Source of the DNA: Orobanche coerulescens
Lineage: Eukaryota; Streptophyta; Magnoliopsida; Lamiales; Orobanchaceae
Reading direction: 5' to 3'
Assembly (NCBI GenBank): GCA_033398695.1
Contig: CM065818.1
Location: 33,132,001-33,196,000 of the forward strand
DNA: 64,000 nucleotides
In this document: positions 33,196 to 46,540 of the stretch, one piece after another
How the letters are laid out: each line of letters opens with the position of its first letter
Numbering within the stretch: the stretch's first letter is position 1
Translations under genes and position numbers: made by a program
Notes under the pieces: model-generated
Databases searched by the model: none
Seen by the model: the letters and a program-made list of their open reading frames with translations, nothing else
Told to the model about the DNA's origin: nothing

Positions 33196-35388
33196 GACCC
33201 ATATAATTAGGCAGTCCCAACATCTAATAAATTCATTCGGAGCCCTTCTAAAATTGATAGACTTAGTAAAAATCTGAATGTCGTTGCATCAATTACCCGT
33301 GAATAAGTCTCTTCATAATCAATTCACAGTCTTTGTGAGAAGCCTTGCGCAACAAGACGTGCGTTGTATCTCACAACTTCATTTTCTCATTTCGTTTACG
33401 CACAAATACCCATCTATAACCAACGGGTTTCACATCCACATGTGTTTGGACAACTGGTCCAAAAACTTGACGCTTTTCAAGTGATTTCAGTTCTGCCTCA
33501 ATAGCATCTTTCCATTTTGCCCAATCATTTTTTTACATTCATAGATCGATCTAGGTTCATGATCCTCAATTTCTTCAATAATATCAAGAGCAGTTGCATA
33601 TCCAAATATATCATCCATGATTATTTCTTTTCTATTCCATCTTTTTCCTGAAATGATATAGTTTATCGAGATCTCTTCATTGTCATTAATTTCAAGTGTT
33701 TGATCATCATTTGAAGACGTCTCTTCAGTGATACAATCTATTTCTTTTGGAACGATGTCATTTGGTGTACCAGTTGGATCATCAATTTTCCTTGATTTTC
33801 TTGGATTTTTATTCTTTGATCCAAATAGGTCTACCACGCTTCTGGTGTGCTTTAGACTCATTTGCTAGCATAATTTTATTATCTTCATGTGGAAGTTTAA
33901 TTTTACAAGGAACATTGACAGCGGGTATATGTGACTTCGTCACTGTCTTAACATCAGTAAATGCATCAGACAATTTATTTGCAATCTTTTGTAGGTGGAT
34001 AATCTTTTGAAATTCAAGTTCACATTGATTTGTTCGAGGATCATAATAAGACAGCGATACTGCATTTCACAAAATTTCTACTTTTCTTTTTCAAATTTTG
34101 ACTTCTCTCTCCCTTATGCAGGAAAAATTTTCTCACCAAACTGCCAGTCAGCAAATCTTGCCTTAAACATATCACCAGTAATGGGCTTCAGGTATTTAAT
34201 AATTGAGGGAGAATCAAACCCAATATATACCCCTAATCTTTTTTGGGGTCCTATTTTTGTTCTTTGAGGAGGAGCTATTAGAACATAAACTGCACACCCA
34301 AAAACTCTTAAATGAGATATATTTGGTTCATGACCATTCACAAGTTGTAATGGGGAATATTTATGATAAGTAGTCGGCCTTAACCGAACTGGAGAAGCTG
34401 CATGTAATATTGCATGTCCCCAAACAAAATTTGGTAAATTTGTTCTCATAAGTAAAAGCCTAGCAATCAATTCCAGCCTCTTAATAAAAGATTTGGCTCA
34501 GCCATTTTGAGTATGTGTGTGCAATAAGATGTTCCACTGTAATTCCAATAGACACGCAATAGTCATTAAAATATTGGGATGTAAATTCCCCTACATTATC
34601 CATTCGATTTTTTTTTAATTATATAATCTGGGAATTGTGTCCTTAATCAAATTATTTGAGCAAGGAGTCCTGTGAATGCAACATTACGAGTGGACAATAG
34701 ACTAACATGCGACCATCGTGACGATGCATCTATTAGTACCATAAAGTACTGAAATGTCCCACTTGGTGGGATAATAGGTCCACATATATCTCCTTGAATT
34801 CGCTCCAAAATGATTTACATTCAATCGCAACTTCCACAGGCGATGGTCTTGTTATTAATTTTCATTAAAAGCAAGCAACACATGAAAAATCTTTGGACAA
34901 TGGAACAATCTTGTTCTTTAGAGGATGTCCATTTGAATTTTCTATAATTCTTCACATCATTGTTGAACCCGGATGGATTAAATGATCATGTCATATAATA
35001 AAATTCGTTGGGTCAACTAATTTTTGGTTCGTCACCAATATGATTCGACTGGATTTATAAAAGTATAATTCAATCCAGACTTATATGATGGGATCTTTTC
35101 CATTATTTACTTCCCCCCGAGACCTAACGTTATATATAAATATTCATTGTTATTTTCATTTGTTATCTCAATATAATAACCATTTCGACCTATATCTTTG
35201 AAACTCAAAAGATTTCTCTTAGATCTGGTGGAAAACATTGCATCATCAATAATAAATTATGTACCATTAGGTAATGTTAGATGCGAAAAATATTTTTGAT
35301 TTTCCGGATTTATATGCATTGTTGTACTATCCGCCAAACAAAGTGATTCTTCATCTTATATAACACATAATGAGAGGTTGTTGGCCAT
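33196..35388 (-). pseudogene. Copia G pol (PR-INT-RT start), minus strand
   Basis: A frame start at 35388 reads MANNLSLCVI followed by a stop, then LADSTTMHINPENQKYFSHL and RNLLSFKDIGRNGYYIE, the opening of a well-known degenerate plant Copia family. Integrase C-terminal sequence is at 34470-34114 (LPNFVWGHAILHAA, HKYSPLQLVNGHEPNISHLR, LGVYIGFDSPSIIKYL). The INT-RT linker is at 33861-33487, and RT begins toward 33199 and is cut by CACTA-3. Frameshifts and stops are frequent. Its gag is not upstream where expected (right of 35388) but at 59527-60179 in the opposite orientation. Confidence 0.85.
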
Positions 35389-35489
35389 ATTTCTTCACAA
35401 AACGAATATATAAATAAAGATTATAAATATAATATTCCAATTATTTATTCATGATAAAAGAAAATTACATAATATACTTAAAATAGAGC

Positions 35490-35520
35490 CAATTATTTTA
35501 GAGTTCAAACACAAATGTTA
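35490..35520. other. Inferred left inversion breakpoint
   Basis: Left of here the sequence is the Copia G gag-pol spacer (AT-rich, minus strand). Right of here it is Gypsy E sequence upstream of its opposite-strand gene. The junction word AGTTCAAACACAAATG resembles the reverse complement of the right junction near 60236 (AGCTTAAACACCAAAG), a possible microhomology. The exact base cannot be fixed without an uninverted relative. Confidence 0.6.
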
Positions 35521-35877
35521 AAGACGTGGGGTGAGGTGGTTCTACTGGTGATCGTTTGAATTGGACGAGCGACTCATCTCTTCATGGACGACCTACTCGG
35601 GCGATCATCTTCTCGAGCGGACCTTGATTTTGAATTTGGACGACCTACTCGGTCGCTGAAAAGAGCGGGAAGTGAAAGCTGACTTGAACCGTCGTTAGAG
35701 AACGTGTCACGTTCCTGTTGGGGGAGTCCGACGGTTTGTCAGACTCTGTCCTTTGGCGTGCCCTTGAAACGATGCGCACGTGGGATTCGAGGGCGGCATT
35801 AAATGCGGATTTATTTGACCCTTGTGCTCCGGCCCTCGAGAATCTGTTTATTTGCCCAGAAGCCCCCCGCTCTCGCT

Positions 35878-35886
35878 TATAAAAGG
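35878..35886 (+). promoter_or_regulatory. TATA box of the Gypsy E extra gene
   Basis: TATAAAAGG lies about 155 bp before the ATG at 36040, followed by AGGGTTT and a short leader, the layout of an ordinary plant RNA polymerase II promoter. Function is inferred from sequence only. Confidence 0.55.
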
Positions 35887-38254
35887 GACTAGGGTTTCAG
35901 GGTTATAACCTTATGCATTTTGCCTGAGAATAAAGTAGCGCCCGATTTCTCTGAAGGTTTGAGTTGTCAAGCACCGTTCGACTAGACTTTTTAGGTAAGA
36001 ACAAAAGCCTTTTCTCTTTTTCCTTTTCTTTTTCTGAAGATGTCCGGAGGAGTTTCAAAGGTGTTTGAGATGGGTAGCACCTCCGCCGCCGGGACTTCGA
36101 CTGCTCGGGATGAAACCTCCGTGGAGTTCCACGTGGAGACAGCTGTCGAGGTTATCCGCACCGGGATTGAACCCGCGGAGGTTGAAGAACTTTTCAACGA
36201 AGCTGACGCGGCCAGGTCGGCGGAAGCGGAGTGGAAGTGCTTGCTGGCCGAAGAGGAGATGGCAATAAAAGCGTACTGGGAGCAAAAAAGTGCGTTCGGC
36301 AAAGCCTTTTCAGATTTTGCCGAGCTTATGGAGAGATTGGCCGGCCCACTCCCTAAGTTCAACTTTTGTGCATACTAGATCGCTCATCCCCATGAACCTG
36401 AAAGGCGATCGCTGTTCCGGGCCGCGTGCCGCTCCCCGCGGACCCTTGTCCAGATTAAAAGCTCAGCGACCAGGATGGATTTGGTTCGTAGGAGGGCGGA
36501 GTTCCATGTCCCCTCTGACGTTTCCCTTTATGTGCCCGCCGAGAATGAACGTGCTGACCAACCTCCTGAGGGTATGGTCGCCATTAATGAGTCGATCATG
36601 GGGACCGGACTGCGGTTCACACTGCCGTTCGCCATGTCCTACTTGTTGACCGCTTGGAATGTGGTGCCGCTCCAACTGACGCTGAACGCCTGTATGCATA
36701 TCGTTTGCACCCTTACTCTGTTTGGCGGTCATCGGCTGTTCCATCTTTCTTCTGCGCTAGAGATGAACTCTCTCCTTAAGCTGACGGCTCAGAAGGGTTC
36801 CGTTGGCGGCTACCACATTCAAGGTCGCTCGGGCCGGGTGATTCTTGGGGTGCCGAACAAGGTCCGGGGCGTCCTGACGAAGTGGTTTTGGGTCGGCGGT
36901 GCGTGGAAATCGGCCGCGAGCGACAATCGCACCAATGAGTTGGATATCCCCACCGGCTTCTGGGAGAGGAATCCGAGTAAGGGTTTTGACTCTCCCTTTG
37001 TTCGGATATATCCTGAACTGATCTAATTTGGCTTTCTTTTTGCAGGTACCCTTGTTCCGGCAGCAGGTGATCTACCTTTTGATTTTTCGATCGTCTGGAA
37101 GCGAATACGTAGTCTTCCAGACAGTCATATCGATGCTCGCCGGATCAACAACGAAGCTCACTGGTTGGCCGCTCGGTTGTTTCGTTTTCCCTGCCACTTA
37201 AGGGTCCCAGGTACAAATATTTACGATCTTCTTTTGCTTGATGATCGCCTTGATTGATGAAGGTGACTAACTTTGTCGTTCGCTTTCTTTGCAGAAATTC
37301 GCTTCCCCGCTACTTAGAGCCCCCGACGGAGGTCGCCATGTCGAACCCCGAGATAATGAGTCGTCTGTGCCAGGGGAAGAAAATGAGCCGAGTCCCCGCA
37401 GCGCCGATCCGACCTATCCCGAAGGCAAGGCCTGTCGTGGAGCCGGTCGCCAATGAGCAAGAGCTGGGAGAGGAGGAAGGACTCCGGCTCAATCGCAAGA
37501 GGCGGAGGGTGGTGGAGCCCTCGACCTCCACTGCTGCTGATGCACCCACCGTGGTGCCGCCGATCGCCGCGCCTCCACTTTCTGTGAATCCAATGGCGGA
37601 GGGGTCCACGCCCTCCTCGAGCTTCCTGGAAGCCACGGCGGTTGCCCGTGCTGAGACCGCTCGGGGGAGGCTGTTCTTTGGCCGCGACCCGGAGAAGGTC
37701 GAAAGGTGAGTTTAGTTGCTTTGCTGGGTTATGATATTTCCTTGTTGGAAATATACTAACTCTTTTGTTCTTGGTGTAGGGTCCATCGCTCCGATCCGAA
37801 CTGCTCGCTGATGGTGCTGGACTTCTTATCGAGCAATGCCCCTCGCGAGGCCTGTGATGTCCCTTCTTACGTTGCTCGGTCCGCCGCCTCCCTGCCGAAG
37901 GCCTGGACGACCGACCTGGATGCGATCGCACGCCGGCGGTCCGCTGATGCGATGCAGGCGACCTTCGCTCTGGCCCTTCAGATGGCGACGATGGATGCTC
38001 AGGCCGTGAGGGACTATGAGGGGCGGCCCTCCACCGCTCGTCTCCATGCGGACCTCGAGGCTGCTCGAAAACAGAACACCAAGTTTGCCGACAGGATCGT
38101 AGCAATGGAGAAGGATTCCGCGGAGGCGGCCAAGAGGGCGAGCGGCGAGCTTGAAAGGGCCCGAGCGGCGACCGACCAGATGCGGAATCAGATGCGGAAG
38201 CCCGTAGGTCGCACGCGGATGCATAGAAGGAGGCTGCTGAACTGAAGGCGGTTG

Positions 38255-39737
38255 TGTTGGAATATAAAACGCAGCGGAAGCGAGTTGGTGATGGTAATTT
38301 AATAAAAGGTTTTATAAACTAACCAACGTAAAAACCGGATCTATTTAGGCTTGTCAACTAATTAACTAAACAGATTAATAAACAATTAAATAAACATATT
38401 TACGCATGGGAGTCGGTAATTTTACCTTTGACGCGAAGTGGTAGAATAATCCCCTCTTTGGTCGATTTGTCCTTCTTCGTGTTCCTCTCCGATCTTCTTG
38501 TATTTCTACCTCAAGATCTTCTAGAGTATATCCCGCCTACGTCCGGATGTCGTGTGGGCAACAATCTACCGGATTACTTGGAGTGCAAAAAGGAATCGGC
38601 CGAAACTTCTCAAGAAACTTACGATTTTTGTTCTCTCTATTTTTCTTGAATATTTTGAGTATTTTAGAAAAATATTGTGTTTAACCAAATTGTGGAATCC
38701 AAGACACAAGTCAAGATCCACAATTAAAACACACACAGAAAAATCGATTTCTTGGGCAAAAATTAATGTAAAAATCGGCCATCCCAAGTCTCCTATTTAT
38801 AGGTGTTTGGGCTACTCTAGGGACCTTAAGGAGGATATGGTAAGGACTCCCGATAGATATCTTCCTTCCATTATTAGGACTCTTCCTAATATGAAGACTC
38901 TATTAATATCAACTTAGTCCACTAATAAGTTAATATTGCACTTCCTACCAAAATCCCAAATTACGAAATTGGGCTCCTTTTAAATTAATTATTTCCCGTG
39001 TTTAAGATATTCCATGTCCATTAATTAATTTAAGCTACTGACAGCTTTTAATTAATTAATGTATTATATATGAGTACACCACTCGACCTTTATTATTATA
39101 TCGGAAAATTAATTCCACCTGCAGGGTTTGATATAATAATCCTTTCGAGTGCCTCAAGGGACATGATCAACCCGACTGGTCGGGACACGATTTCTAGCTA
39201 TAATATTAATTATCTTATAAATAATAATATTGCCCAAAATATCGAGCATATTGAGTCAATCATTGTGGCTCTCACCCATGATAAATCAAAGCAATAAATA
39301 TTAAATATACATAATTAAATATTAATCACTAGAATTAAGAAATAATAATTATTCGAGATGTACGTTCTTCTTGTAGTCAGTACAGAAGAATCTATCTCAC
39401 CTCGATCCTATTCAACGTATAACGAATACGCTAATATATGCTAATGGTCAAGACCAACCAATCTCAAGCATATACTACAACCTCTCACATAACGGTCTAA
39501 TGTTACATAGGTTGTGAACTAAATATTACTATATAAGGAACCGATAATGTGATCTTCTGTGTGACACTACACACCACATTATCTACAATATAAAGTAAAT
39601 TAGACTGCATTTGCATAACCATAGCGTGAATAAATATGCAAAACATGTGATAAATGAATTAAATATTCTCATAGATAAAGACCGGGAAATTAGGTAATAC
39701 AAGCATAAAGTATGCTTTGACGTATACAACCATAACA
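38255..39737 (-). repeat. Copia D 3' LTR
   Basis: Nearly identical to 45059-46540. Open frames of 73, 121 and 77 residues found in both LTRs are just LTR sequence and show no protein features. Confidence 0.93.
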
Positions 39738-39752
39738 ATCTCCCACTTATAC
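39738..39752 (-). promoter_or_regulatory. Copia D polypurine tract
   Basis: On the minus strand GTATAAGTGGGAGAT abuts the 3' LTR and shares AAGTGGGAGAT with Copia C. Confidence 0.8.
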
Positions 39753-39811
39753 TCAAAGCATGCTTTTGAAGTATACTATCTAGACTATGTCTATCTATCT
39801 CCCACTTATAC

Positions 39812-42800
39812 TCAAAGCAATGCTGCCATACATCTCAACCCCGTTCCTTCCACATGCCCTTCAAATGATTTTGAGGGCAACCCTTTCGTGAAAGGATCAG
39901 CTAGGTTGTCTTCAGATGTTATCTTGGAGACAATGATCTTCCTTCTCTTCACAAAATCTCGAATGATATGATATTTATGCTTGATATGTTTGCTTGCTTT
40001 GTGGGCTCGTGGTTCCTTCGAATTTGCATCAGCACCGGTATTATCACAATACAGTGTAATACTCCTAGGCAAATTAGGAATCACCCCCAAATCCTTTAGG
40101 AAGTACTTGAGCCATACCGCCTCTTTAGCTGCCTCTGAGGCTGCTACATATTCGGCTTCCATGGTAGAGTCCTCTATGTATTTCTGCTTCACACTCCTCC
40201 AACTGATGGCTCCACCTCCCAAAGTGAAAACATATCCGGAAGTTGATTTCGACTTTTCTTTGTCCGCACTGAAATCCGAGTCAGTGTAACCCAAAGGACA
40301 AAGCATATCTGATTGATATACAAGCATATGCTCCCTAGTCCTTCTCAGGTACTTGAGTATATGCTTGACAGCAATCCAATGTCCCGGTCCTGGGTTCGAC
40401 TGATATCTCGCCACCATGCCTACAACTTGACAGATATTAGGCCTAGTGCAAAGCATAGCATACATGAGGCTTCCCACTGCCGAAGCATAAGGGACCAGCT
40501 TCATGTCATCTATCTCCTTCTGTGTCTTAGGATTCCATGTCTGTAAGGTAAGAAACCTTTCTTGGAATTCTCCATGCTAAACCGCTTTAGCACCGTATCG
40601 ATATAGGATGCCTGAGATAAGCACAACATCCTTTTCTTGCGATCTCGAAAGATCTTAATACCAAGGATGTGTCCAACCTCTCCCAAATCCTTCATATCGA
40701 ACTGCTCAGATAGCCATACCTTTACGTCTGATAATACCTTCACATTATTTCCAATTAAAAGTATATCATCTACGTATAGTACAAGAAACACCAGCACGTT
40801 TCCATCACACTTTTTGTATACACAAACCTCACTAGGACACTGTTCAAAACCATACGATTGAATGACCTCATAAAATCTCATGTTCCAAGACCTTGATGCT
40901 TGCTTAAGACCATAAATGGCTCTCTTAAGCTTGCACACTAAGCGCTCCTCTCCTTCAGCAATGAATCCTTCAGGTTGGCGCATATAGATTTCCTTATCAA
41001 GACTCCCGTTCAAGAACGCAGTCTAGACATCCATCTGCCAAATCTCCATATCCAAATGCGCAGCTATAGCTAAGAGAATCCAGATCGATTTAAGCATGGC
41101 TACTGGTGAAAAGGTTTCATCGTAGTCGATGCCCTCTTTCTGAGTGTAACCTTTCGCAACAAGCCTTGCTTTGTAGGTTTCAACCTTCCCTTTCGATCCT
41201 CTCTTACGCTTGTAGACCCAGTTACTTCCAATGGGTTTTACCCCATTGGGTAGTTCTACTAGCTCCCACACTTGGTTAGAATCCATAGATCCCATTTCGG
41301 ATTCCATTGCTGTTTTCCAGGATTCAGCATCCTTGTCTTGAACTGCCTGTTTCTACGTACATGGATCCGTTTCATCCTGGTCCGGGGAGTGGTCCGAAGA
41401 TTCTCCCACGCCGATGAAACATTCGGGTTGACGAACAACCCTCCCACTATGACGAGGCGTGTCCTTAGTTTGCGTATCCACAATAGTGTCAATACGTGGT
41501 ACACTAGGTGTTTGCATAATTGGTATTGTCGAAATCTCACCCCTAAGTTCTTCTAGAATGACCTCACTCCTAGGCTTGTGGCTTATCACATAGTCCTCCT
41601 CTAAGAACCGGGCATTGGTGCTAACAATGACCTTCTGGTCTTTAGGACTGTAGAATAAGCCACCCTTCGTTCCCTTAGGATATCCTACAAATACTCGTAC
41701 TTCTGTACAAGATGCCAACTTATCAGCTTCCTTATTCAGCACGTGTGCTGGAGAACCCCAAATCTGAACATGTCCTAGACTGGGCTTGCGCCCATTCCAC
41801 AGTTCTGTGGGTGTTTTTGGAACTGATTTCGAAGGCACCAAGTTTAGAATGTACGCCGCTGTTTCCAAGGCGTATCCCCAAAATGAAATAGGCAAATCAG
41901 AATAACTCATCATTGACCTAACCATCTCTAACAAAGTACGATTCCTTCGTTCAGCAACACCATTTTGTTGTGGTGTACCAGGCGCTGTGAGCTGGGAAGT
42001 AATCCCCTCATGTGCCAAGAAATCCAAAAACTCTCCACTAAGGTATTCGCCACCACGATCAGATCGTAGTGACTTGATACTCTGCCCATGACGCTTCTCC
42101 GTTTCAGCCTTGAATTCTTTGAACTTATCAAAAGATTCAGACTTACGTCGCATCAAATAGATGTATCCATATCTCGAATAATCATCTATAAACGTGATGA
42201 AGTATTTGAAACCACCCTGATCCTGGATGTTCATTGGACCACATACATCGGTATGAACCAATTCCAACACCTTTTGTGCACGATTTCCTTTGCTTTGAAA
42301 AGCCCTTTTAGTCATTTTACCTTCCAGGCAGGATTCGCAGGTTGGAAATGACTCAACTTGGAGCGAATCCAATGGGCCATCGCTCACCAATCTTTGAATC
42401 CTTCTAAGGTTAATATGACCCAATCGTAAATGCCACAAATATGTTGGATTTATGCTCGAAAGTTCCTTTCTTTTATTAGGATTAGTCAAAGAATTAAGCG
42501 ATTTATAATTATGCAAGGGAGCTGGTGCAGCATTGATGATATAAAGTTCTTCATTATAAGTACTCCCGCAAATATATTCACCATTTCTTTTAATAATTGC
42601 ATTATCTTCAAAAGAAACTGAATATCCATCACGACGCAATTTAGAAACTGAAATCAAATTCATTCTAAAATCGGGTACTAATAATACATTATTAAGAACT
42701 AAAATCTTATCATTAACTTTTAGCTACACGACTCCCACTGCAACAGCCTTCAGCCTGGAATAGTCGCCCCAGCTTATTGTAATCTCATCCGCACTAAGTA

Positions 42801-43711
42801 CCTTGGTTACTTGGAACCCCTGCGAGTCATAACAAACATGATCAGTGGAGCCCGAATCCACTATCCACGAAGTGATGGAACAGGCAGCCAAACATGTTTT
42901 GACTACTAGAGCATGAGACGTACCTTTCTTAGAGCAGTCACTCTTGAAATGTCCTTTCAGACCGCAGTTGAAGCACTTGCCCTTCGGCTTTTTGTTCACT
43001 TCCGGCTGAGGAGCCTTGCCCTTAGCTTTGAGGGTCGCCACTTGCTTCTGGCCAACCTGCTTTTTCTTCTTTCCCCATTTGGGTTTTGAAGAAGCAGCAC
43101 CGGTTGCCGCAAGAATTTGATGATAACCTTGTTTGAGGAGACCTTCGGCAGATTGAAGCTCTGTCAGAAGTTCCGCCAATGTGTAAGTCCTACGATTCAT
43201 ATTGTAGTTGAGGCGGAACTGCTCAAAGCTTCTTGGTAAACTACCCAAGATAATATCGACCTGCGATTCCGCATCGATAGTGGCCCCCAGTATGCTCAGT
43301 TCGTTCAAATGAGACATCATTTTAAGAACGTGATCCTCTTCGGGGTCCCTTGCATATCCGAGTTGTCATCAAAACCCTCATCGCATTTTGCCTAGCCGCC
43401 GGTTCGATGACCAAACATCTCGGTGAGATTTTTCATCATTTCGCGGCCGAGCCCATCGCTCGATGCGTCTTGCAATACATTTGTCAATGAAGCCAAAATG
43501 TAACAATGAGCCATCTCATCGACTTTTTCCATTTCCGAATTCAGCCAACTCTTCAGGAGTGGCATCCGGTTCGTTCCAAAGGACTCTCTCGGTTAAAACA
43601 AACTTATGCCCCTCGGATCAAGACAATATCAAGATTTCTTTTCCAGTCGGCAAAGTTAGTGCCATCAAGTTTGTTTTCTTTGAGAATAACAGCTAGTGGA
43701 TTGAAAGACAT
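39812..43711 (-). pseudogene. Copia D gag-pol, lightly broken
   Basis: Gag starts at 43711 (MSFNPLAVILKENKLDGTNF) and is frameshifted before 43320. From 43320 to 40510 one frame holds gag with zinc knuckle CFNCGLKGHFKSDC, protease (WIVDSGSTDHVCYDSQ), integrase and RT, with stops at about 42721, 41350 and 41020. Integrase has the HHCC finger ([13 protein letters not shown] to CESCLEGK) and the DDE residues in [16 protein letters not shown] and [12 protein letters not shown] has MDV-stop-TAFLNG and YVDDILLIG. A frameshift near 40530 moves RNase H (40504-39812: CTRPNICQVVG, WRSVKQKYIEDSTMEAEYVA, NLADPFTKGLPS) into another frame. It resembles the Tork/Tar/Angela-type copy C but is much fresher. 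An intact copy would make Gag, PR, INT, RT and RH. Confidence 0.92.
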
Positions 43712-45056
43712 CTGAGAATAAAATTAAAACACCATTCATCACATAATTCGACGCTAAATATATTGAAAAAACCTTAAAACAATATATATGCAATCAACCA
43801 ACACCTTGAAAAACCGCACATGCAAGCCACGATAGTGTGGACGTTTACATATACTTTTCAAGTAGATTTTGACGTCTTTAATTTTACTATCTAGCCAAGA
43901 CACAATTTTACAAGTAAAATTAATAGTTGGTTCCTCTTGGCCATGTATTTAATTAACATAGACTCCGATGGGGAGCTTATTAATTAATACATCTAAGTGA
44001 ACACCATAATTTAACAAATCTTAGAATATTATTTAATGATAATAGTCCTACAGATGGAGAGGTCCTATCATAAAAAATAATATTCACCTTTTTGTTATCA
44101 AATTTGAAGTTTAAAACCAGTGAGCCAATAATTTAGCACATTCGATGTGGAGGAAGACTCTAATGTCAACACGCGTGTTGATTATTTCACAATTTAAACC
44201 AATTATGGAGGCCAATTTGATTTTGAAAAATCAATTTTAAAATCACTTAGTTATTTTGAAAAATTAAGGTTTTTAATTTTCTCGTCCTAACATGCAAGGA
44301 AACATATCACGCATACATCCATACATGCCATACATCAAAATAATAAAAACCAACAAATATTAAAATTGGACAATTATATCCAATTATCATGGCTTATTAT
44401 TCCTCGTTTTGAATAACGAGAAAATCTTCGGCTCGCTTGCTCCCACTGCTTCAAGCATCTCGCAGAAAAATGAATTGAACGACCCGAACCGGACGACTTG
44501 ACCGCTTGCCCATTGCCCGACTGCGCCCTTGCCGACTCACGCCGGCTCCCCGACCCGCTGCCCGGCTGGCCGAGCCGCTGCTGGTGGCCGACTCACGGCC
44601 AAGCCTGCTGCTGGTGGCCGAGTCACGACCGAGCCTGCTGCTGGTGGCCGAGTCTCGATCGGCATGCTGCCGGTCTCGGTCGGTTCGTCTGATCGGGACT
44701 CCTCTTCGCGCTGGACTTCTTTTTCTTTCGTACTTTGAGTGTTCCAACTCGATTACAATTTTATTCAAAATAAAATACATCGAATTTACATCAAATTACA
44801 AGAAAAAAAAATCCTATTCTACCCGTGGATTTTCTCACGGGAAAAACTTATACATGCCACAAAACGGGCCAAATTACCAAAACGCATAAATAATTAAAAA
44901 ACATCACATAGCCATGATAATTGGATCATATATTCCTGCAAGACAAATTCTAGCAAAATATTCCAAAAAATCATACTATACGAATATTTAATTGCTAGCA
45001 TATTAATCACCAAATTAATTAAATTGAACAGAACCTAAAGATCGGCTCTGATACCA
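43712..45056 (-). other. Copia D leader with primer site and 30-bp repeats
   Basis: 1.35 kb between gag and the 5' LTR. It holds AT-rich sequence, a GC-rich island at 44500-44700 with three exact-length 30-bp units, and the initiator-Met primer site at 45044-45056. No protein is recognisable; Arg/Ser- or Ala-rich frames here are by-products of the GC-rich repeats. Confidence 0.7.
44581..44670. repeat. Three 30-bp tandem units in Copia D leader
   Basis: Units at 44581-44610, 44611-44640 and 44641-44670 each begin CTGGTGGCCGA(C/G)TC and end with variants of AGCCTGCTG. Flanking sequence from 44520 holds partial copies. GGCCGAGTC words are shared with the Copia C leader cluster. Confidence 0.85.
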
Positions 45057-45058
45057 AT

Positions 45059-46540
45059 TGTTGGAATATAAAACGCAGCGGAAGCGAGTTGGTGATGGTA
45101 ATTTAATAAAAGGTTTTATAAACTAACCAACGTAAAAACCGGATCTATTTAGGCTTGTCAACTAATTAACTAAACAGATTAATAAACAATTAAATAAACA
45201 TATTTACGCATGGGAGTCGGTAATTTTACCTTTGACGCGAAGTGGTAGAATAATCCCCTCTTTGGTCGATTTGTCCTTCTTCGTGTTCCTCTCCGATCTT
45301 CTTGTATTTCTACCTCAAGATCTTCTAGAGTATATCCCGCCTACGTCCGGATGTCGTGTGGGCAACAATCTACCGGATTACTTGGAGTGCAAAAAGGAAT
45401 CGGCCGAAACTTCTCAAGAAACTTACGATTTTTGTTCTCTCTATTTTTCTTGAATATTTTGAGTATTTTAGAAAAATATTGTGTTTAACCAAATTGTGGA
45501 ATCCAAGACACAAGTCAAGATCCACAATTAAAACACACACAGAAAAATCGATTTCTTGGGCAAAAATTAATGTAAAAATCGGCCATCCCAAGTCTCCTAT
45601 TTATAGGTGTTTGGGCTACTCTAGGGACCTTAAGGAGGATATGGTAAGGACTCCCAATAGATATATTCCTTCCATTATTAGGACTCTTCCTAATATGAAG
45701 ACTCTATTAATATCAACTTAGTCCACTAATAAGTTAATATTGCACTTCCTACCAAAATCCCAAATTACGAAATTGGGCTCCTTTTAAATTAATTATTTCC
45801 TGCGTTTAAGATATTCCATGTCCATTAATTAATTTAAGCTACTGACAGCTTTTAATTAATTAATGTATTATACATGAGTACACCACTCGACCTTTATTAT
45901 TATATTGAAAAATTAATTCCACCTGCAGGGTTTGATATAATAATCCTTTCGAGTGCCTCAAGGGACATGATCAACCCGACTGGTCGGGACACGATTTCTA
46001 GCTATAATATTAATTATCATATAAATAATAATATTGCCCAAAATATCGAGCATATTGAGTCAATCATTGTGGCTCTCACCCATGATAATCAAAGCAATAA
46101 AAATTAAATATACATAATTAAATATTAATCACTAGAATTAAGAAATAATAATTATCCGAGATGTACGTTCTTCTTGTAGTCAGTACAGAAGAATCTATCT
46201 CACCTCGATCCTGTTCAACGTATAACGAATACGCTAATATATGCTAATGGTCAAGACCAACCAATCTCAAGCATATACTACAACCTCTCACATAACGGTC
46301 TAATGTTACATTGGTTGTGAACTAAATATTACTATATAAGGAACCGATAATGTGATCTTCTATGTGATACTACACACCACATTATCTACAATATAAAGTA
46401 AATTAGACTGCATTTGCATAACCATAGCGTGAATAAATATGCAAAACATGTGATAAATGAATTAAATATTCTCATAGATAAAGACCGGGAAATTAGGTAA
46501 TACAAGCATAAAGTATGCTTTGACGTATACAACCCTAACA
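45059..46540 (-). repeat. Copia D 5' LTR
   Basis: Partner of 38255-39737; upstream of the primer site on the minus strand. Confidence 0.93.

Larger units (their letters stand above)
38255..46540 (-). mobile_element. Copia D: complete, recent Copia insertion
   Basis: Bounded by TGTTGGAATATAAAAC at 38255 and CCTAACA at 46540, with GGTTG duplicated at 38250-38254 and 46541-46545. The LTRs are 1483 bp (38255-39737) and 1482 bp (45059-46540) and differ at about 16 positions by eye, about 98.9% identity. It is on the minus strand: the primer site (complement of GGCTCTGATACCA, 45044-45056) is beside the right LTR and the polypurine tract (complement of ATCTCCCACTTATAC, 39738-39752) beside the left. 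It sits in the last long exon of the Gypsy E extra gene. Confidence 0.93.

Noticed and set aside
36040..38245. The intron-bearing gene at 36040 as a host gene
   Set aside because: Its domain is the retroelement-associated Transposase_28 type, and it lies between the gag and the inferred 3' LTR of Gypsy E. Stops and frameshifts are present.
44451..44889. Arg/Ser-rich and Ala-rich overlapping frames on both strands as a regulatory protein
   Set aside because: They arise from the 30-bp GC-rich tandem units in the Copia D leader. All frames stay open because of composition.
38428..45721. Repeated 73- and 121-residue frames at 38428/38552 and 45232/45356 as a duplicated gene
   Set aside because: They are the same sequence because they lie in the two LTRs of Copia D. 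No domain, no conserved start context.
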